From CAYFQV01 sp964413635 (GTDB lineage Bacteria; Spirochaetota; Spirochaetia; DSM-27196; PWMO01), in assembly GCA_964413635.1 (NCBI GenBank), contig CAYPTH010000160.1, forward strand, positions 1 to 5,769: 5,769 nucleotides of DNA, given 5' to 3'. Both the position numbers and the translations under genes were made by a program. The notes beneath the pieces were generated by a model, which worked only from the letters and a program-made list of their open reading frames with translations, was not told where the DNA came from and did not search any database. Positions 5,201 to 5,769 of the stretch are shown in pieces; position 1 is the first letter of the stretch, and each line of letters opens with the position of its first letter.

Positions 5201-5206
5201 TATACA
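5178..5206 (+). promoter_or_regulatory. Promoter for the small exported protein gene
   Basis: -35 TTGCAA (5178-5183), a 17-bp spacer and -10 TATACA (5201-5206) predict a start near 5213 and a leader of about 38 bases ending in a strong ribosome site. The DNA upstream (5109-5160) is AT-rich with A- and T-tracts, as expected of an UP-like element of a well-expressed gene. Confidence 0.5.
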
Positions 5207-5250
5207 CTTGAGCCAGTACAAAACACCCAAAACCTTTAAGGGAGGTTGTA

Positions 5251-5610
5251 ATGAAGCGATTAGTATTGGTTCTTGCTCTTGTTCTGCTGGCTGGTGTGCT
5301 CTTTGCACAGGACTTTGAGTATGACACGGCAATTGGGCTCAGCCTGGTTGGTTACGCATGGAATGTTGAAACCGAAGGTGGTTCCCCCACTCGTCTCCAG
5401 GCAGTGAACTGGGGTCTTGGCTACACCGACAAGCGCTACTTCAGCCCTGCTGAGGTCGGTAGCTTTAACTGGTGGTGGGCATGGGGCACCGTTAGTGTGC
5501 TGGTTCCCTACCTTGCAGTTGGCGGCGACTACTACATCAACGAGCAACTCGTTGTTGAGGCAGGCCTCCTGTATCTGGCACCCTACATTTCCTTTTTCTA
5601 CTATCTCTAG
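5251..5610 (+). CDS. Small exported aromatic-rich protein, possibly outer-membrane associated
   Basis: This is a 119-residue protein. The ATG follows GGAGG (5241-5245) by five bases. Residues 1-19 (MKRLVLVLALVLLAGVLFA) are a clear Sec signal, cut before Gln20. The mature protein of about 100 residues is rich in Gly, Tyr and Trp, with a WWWAW cluster at 74-78. It has alternating strand-like segments (IGLSLVGYAWNV, GTVSVLVPYLAVGGDYYI, LVVEAGLLYLAPYISFFYYL) and ends in aromatic residues plus Leu, like the C-terminal signal of outer-membrane beta-barrels. It is too short for a usual eight-stranded barrel, so it may oligomerise or be a small surface protein. Codons are richer in A/T-ending choices (GTT, CTT, GGT) than in the neighbours, which with the strong ribosome site and terminator suggests high expression. 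It is monocistronic. I do not recognise the family. Confidence 0.82.
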   Translation: MKRLVLVLALVLLAGVLFAQDFEYDTAIGLSLVGYAWNVETEGGSPTRLQAVNWGLGYTDKRYFSPAEVGSFNWWWAWGTVSVLVPYLAVGGDYYINEQLVVEAGLLYLAPYISFFYYL

Positions 5611-5632
5611 CGTTCGCAGAACAGAGAAAGCG

Positions 5633-5664
5633 AAGGCCGCCGGTCCATCCGGCGGCCTTTTTTT
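5633..5664 (+). terminator. Rho-independent terminator
   Basis: A perfect 11-bp stem, AAGGCCGCCGG (5633-5643) pairing with CCGGCGGCCTT (5649-5659), has a 5-nt loop TCCAT and a run of seven T ending at 5664. It closes the small exported protein gene 22 bp after its stop codon. The A pair at the stem base could also let it work, less well, for a gene arriving from the right. Confidence 0.93.
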
Positions 5665-5769
5665 GTGCGCTCATGCCATTTCAAGGCGCGTCCCCGGGGC
5701 GATCCAGCGCGGCACGTTCAAAAGAACACCAATCGCCGTCCGCTGTGGGCCGCGCCGGCTCGCGGGCCC

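Noticed and set aside
5671..5769. Open minus-strand frame from the window's right edge to TGA at 5673-5671, ending ...VPRWIAPGTRLEMA, as the 3' end of a convergent gene.
   Set aside because: A second minus-strand frame over most of the stretch, and a + strand frame from ATG 5673, are also open because the DNA is GC-rich and short. There is no motif to choose between them, so coding here is possible but unsupported.
1..5769. CRISPR array, insertion sequence, tRNA or riboswitch.
   Set aside because: No regularly spaced repeats, no transposase motifs or terminal inverted repeats, no cloverleaf with TTCGA-type arm and acceptor stem, and no leader long enough with a recognisable aptamer core were seen.

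Overview
The window is an ordinary bacterial chromosomal segment, GC-rich with AT-rich islands at the promoters. It has no mobile element, CRISPR array or RNA gene that I can see. Signal peptides such as the one ending LFA-Q, two small lipoproteins, a very small aromatic-rich exported protein with an outer-membrane style C-terminus, and a two-gene YeeE/YedE pair suggest a diderm bacterium. My best guess is a high-GC spirochaete (Spirochaeta-like). This rests on general resemblance only, and another Gram-negative lineage with such a pair cannot be excluded.

Layout: positions 1-231 hold the 3' end of an unidentified + strand gene. It converges on two minus-strand lipoprotein genes (774-337 and 1206-823), probably co-transcribed from a very good sigma-70-type promoter (TTGACA-N17-TATCAT). 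A 183-bp divergent intergenic region (1207-1389) follows. It carries a perfect 7-4-7 inverted repeat between the two promoters. Reading right from it are two halves of a split YeeE/YedE sulfur-compound transporter (1390-1956, 1978-2391) and an exported peptide methionine sulfoxide reductase MsrA (2481-3107). A TrmH-family tRNA 2'-O-methyltransferase gene (3234-3908), probably with its own promoter, comes next. It converges on a minus-strand isocitrate/isopropylmalate dehydrogenase family gene (5031-3955), whose active-site residues look isocitrate-type. Divergent from that is a small exported aromatic-rich protein (5251-5610), closed by a textbook rho-independent terminator (5633-5664).

How the genes may work together: the transporter pair and the MsrA form a plausible sulfur/redox unit. 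The pair would import thiosulfate or a related sulfane-sulfur compound, and the secreted MsrA would repair oxidised methionines outside the cytoplasm. The palindrome upstream is a candidate site for a regulator of this unit and/or the divergent lipoprotein genes. The TrmH and dehydrogenase genes are housekeeping. I did not find a clearly new multi-gene system. The most interesting points are the operator-like palindrome, the split transporter plus exported MsrA arrangement, a dehydrogenase gene that looks leaderless, and three helically phased AAATGCA boxes upstream of the small exported protein.
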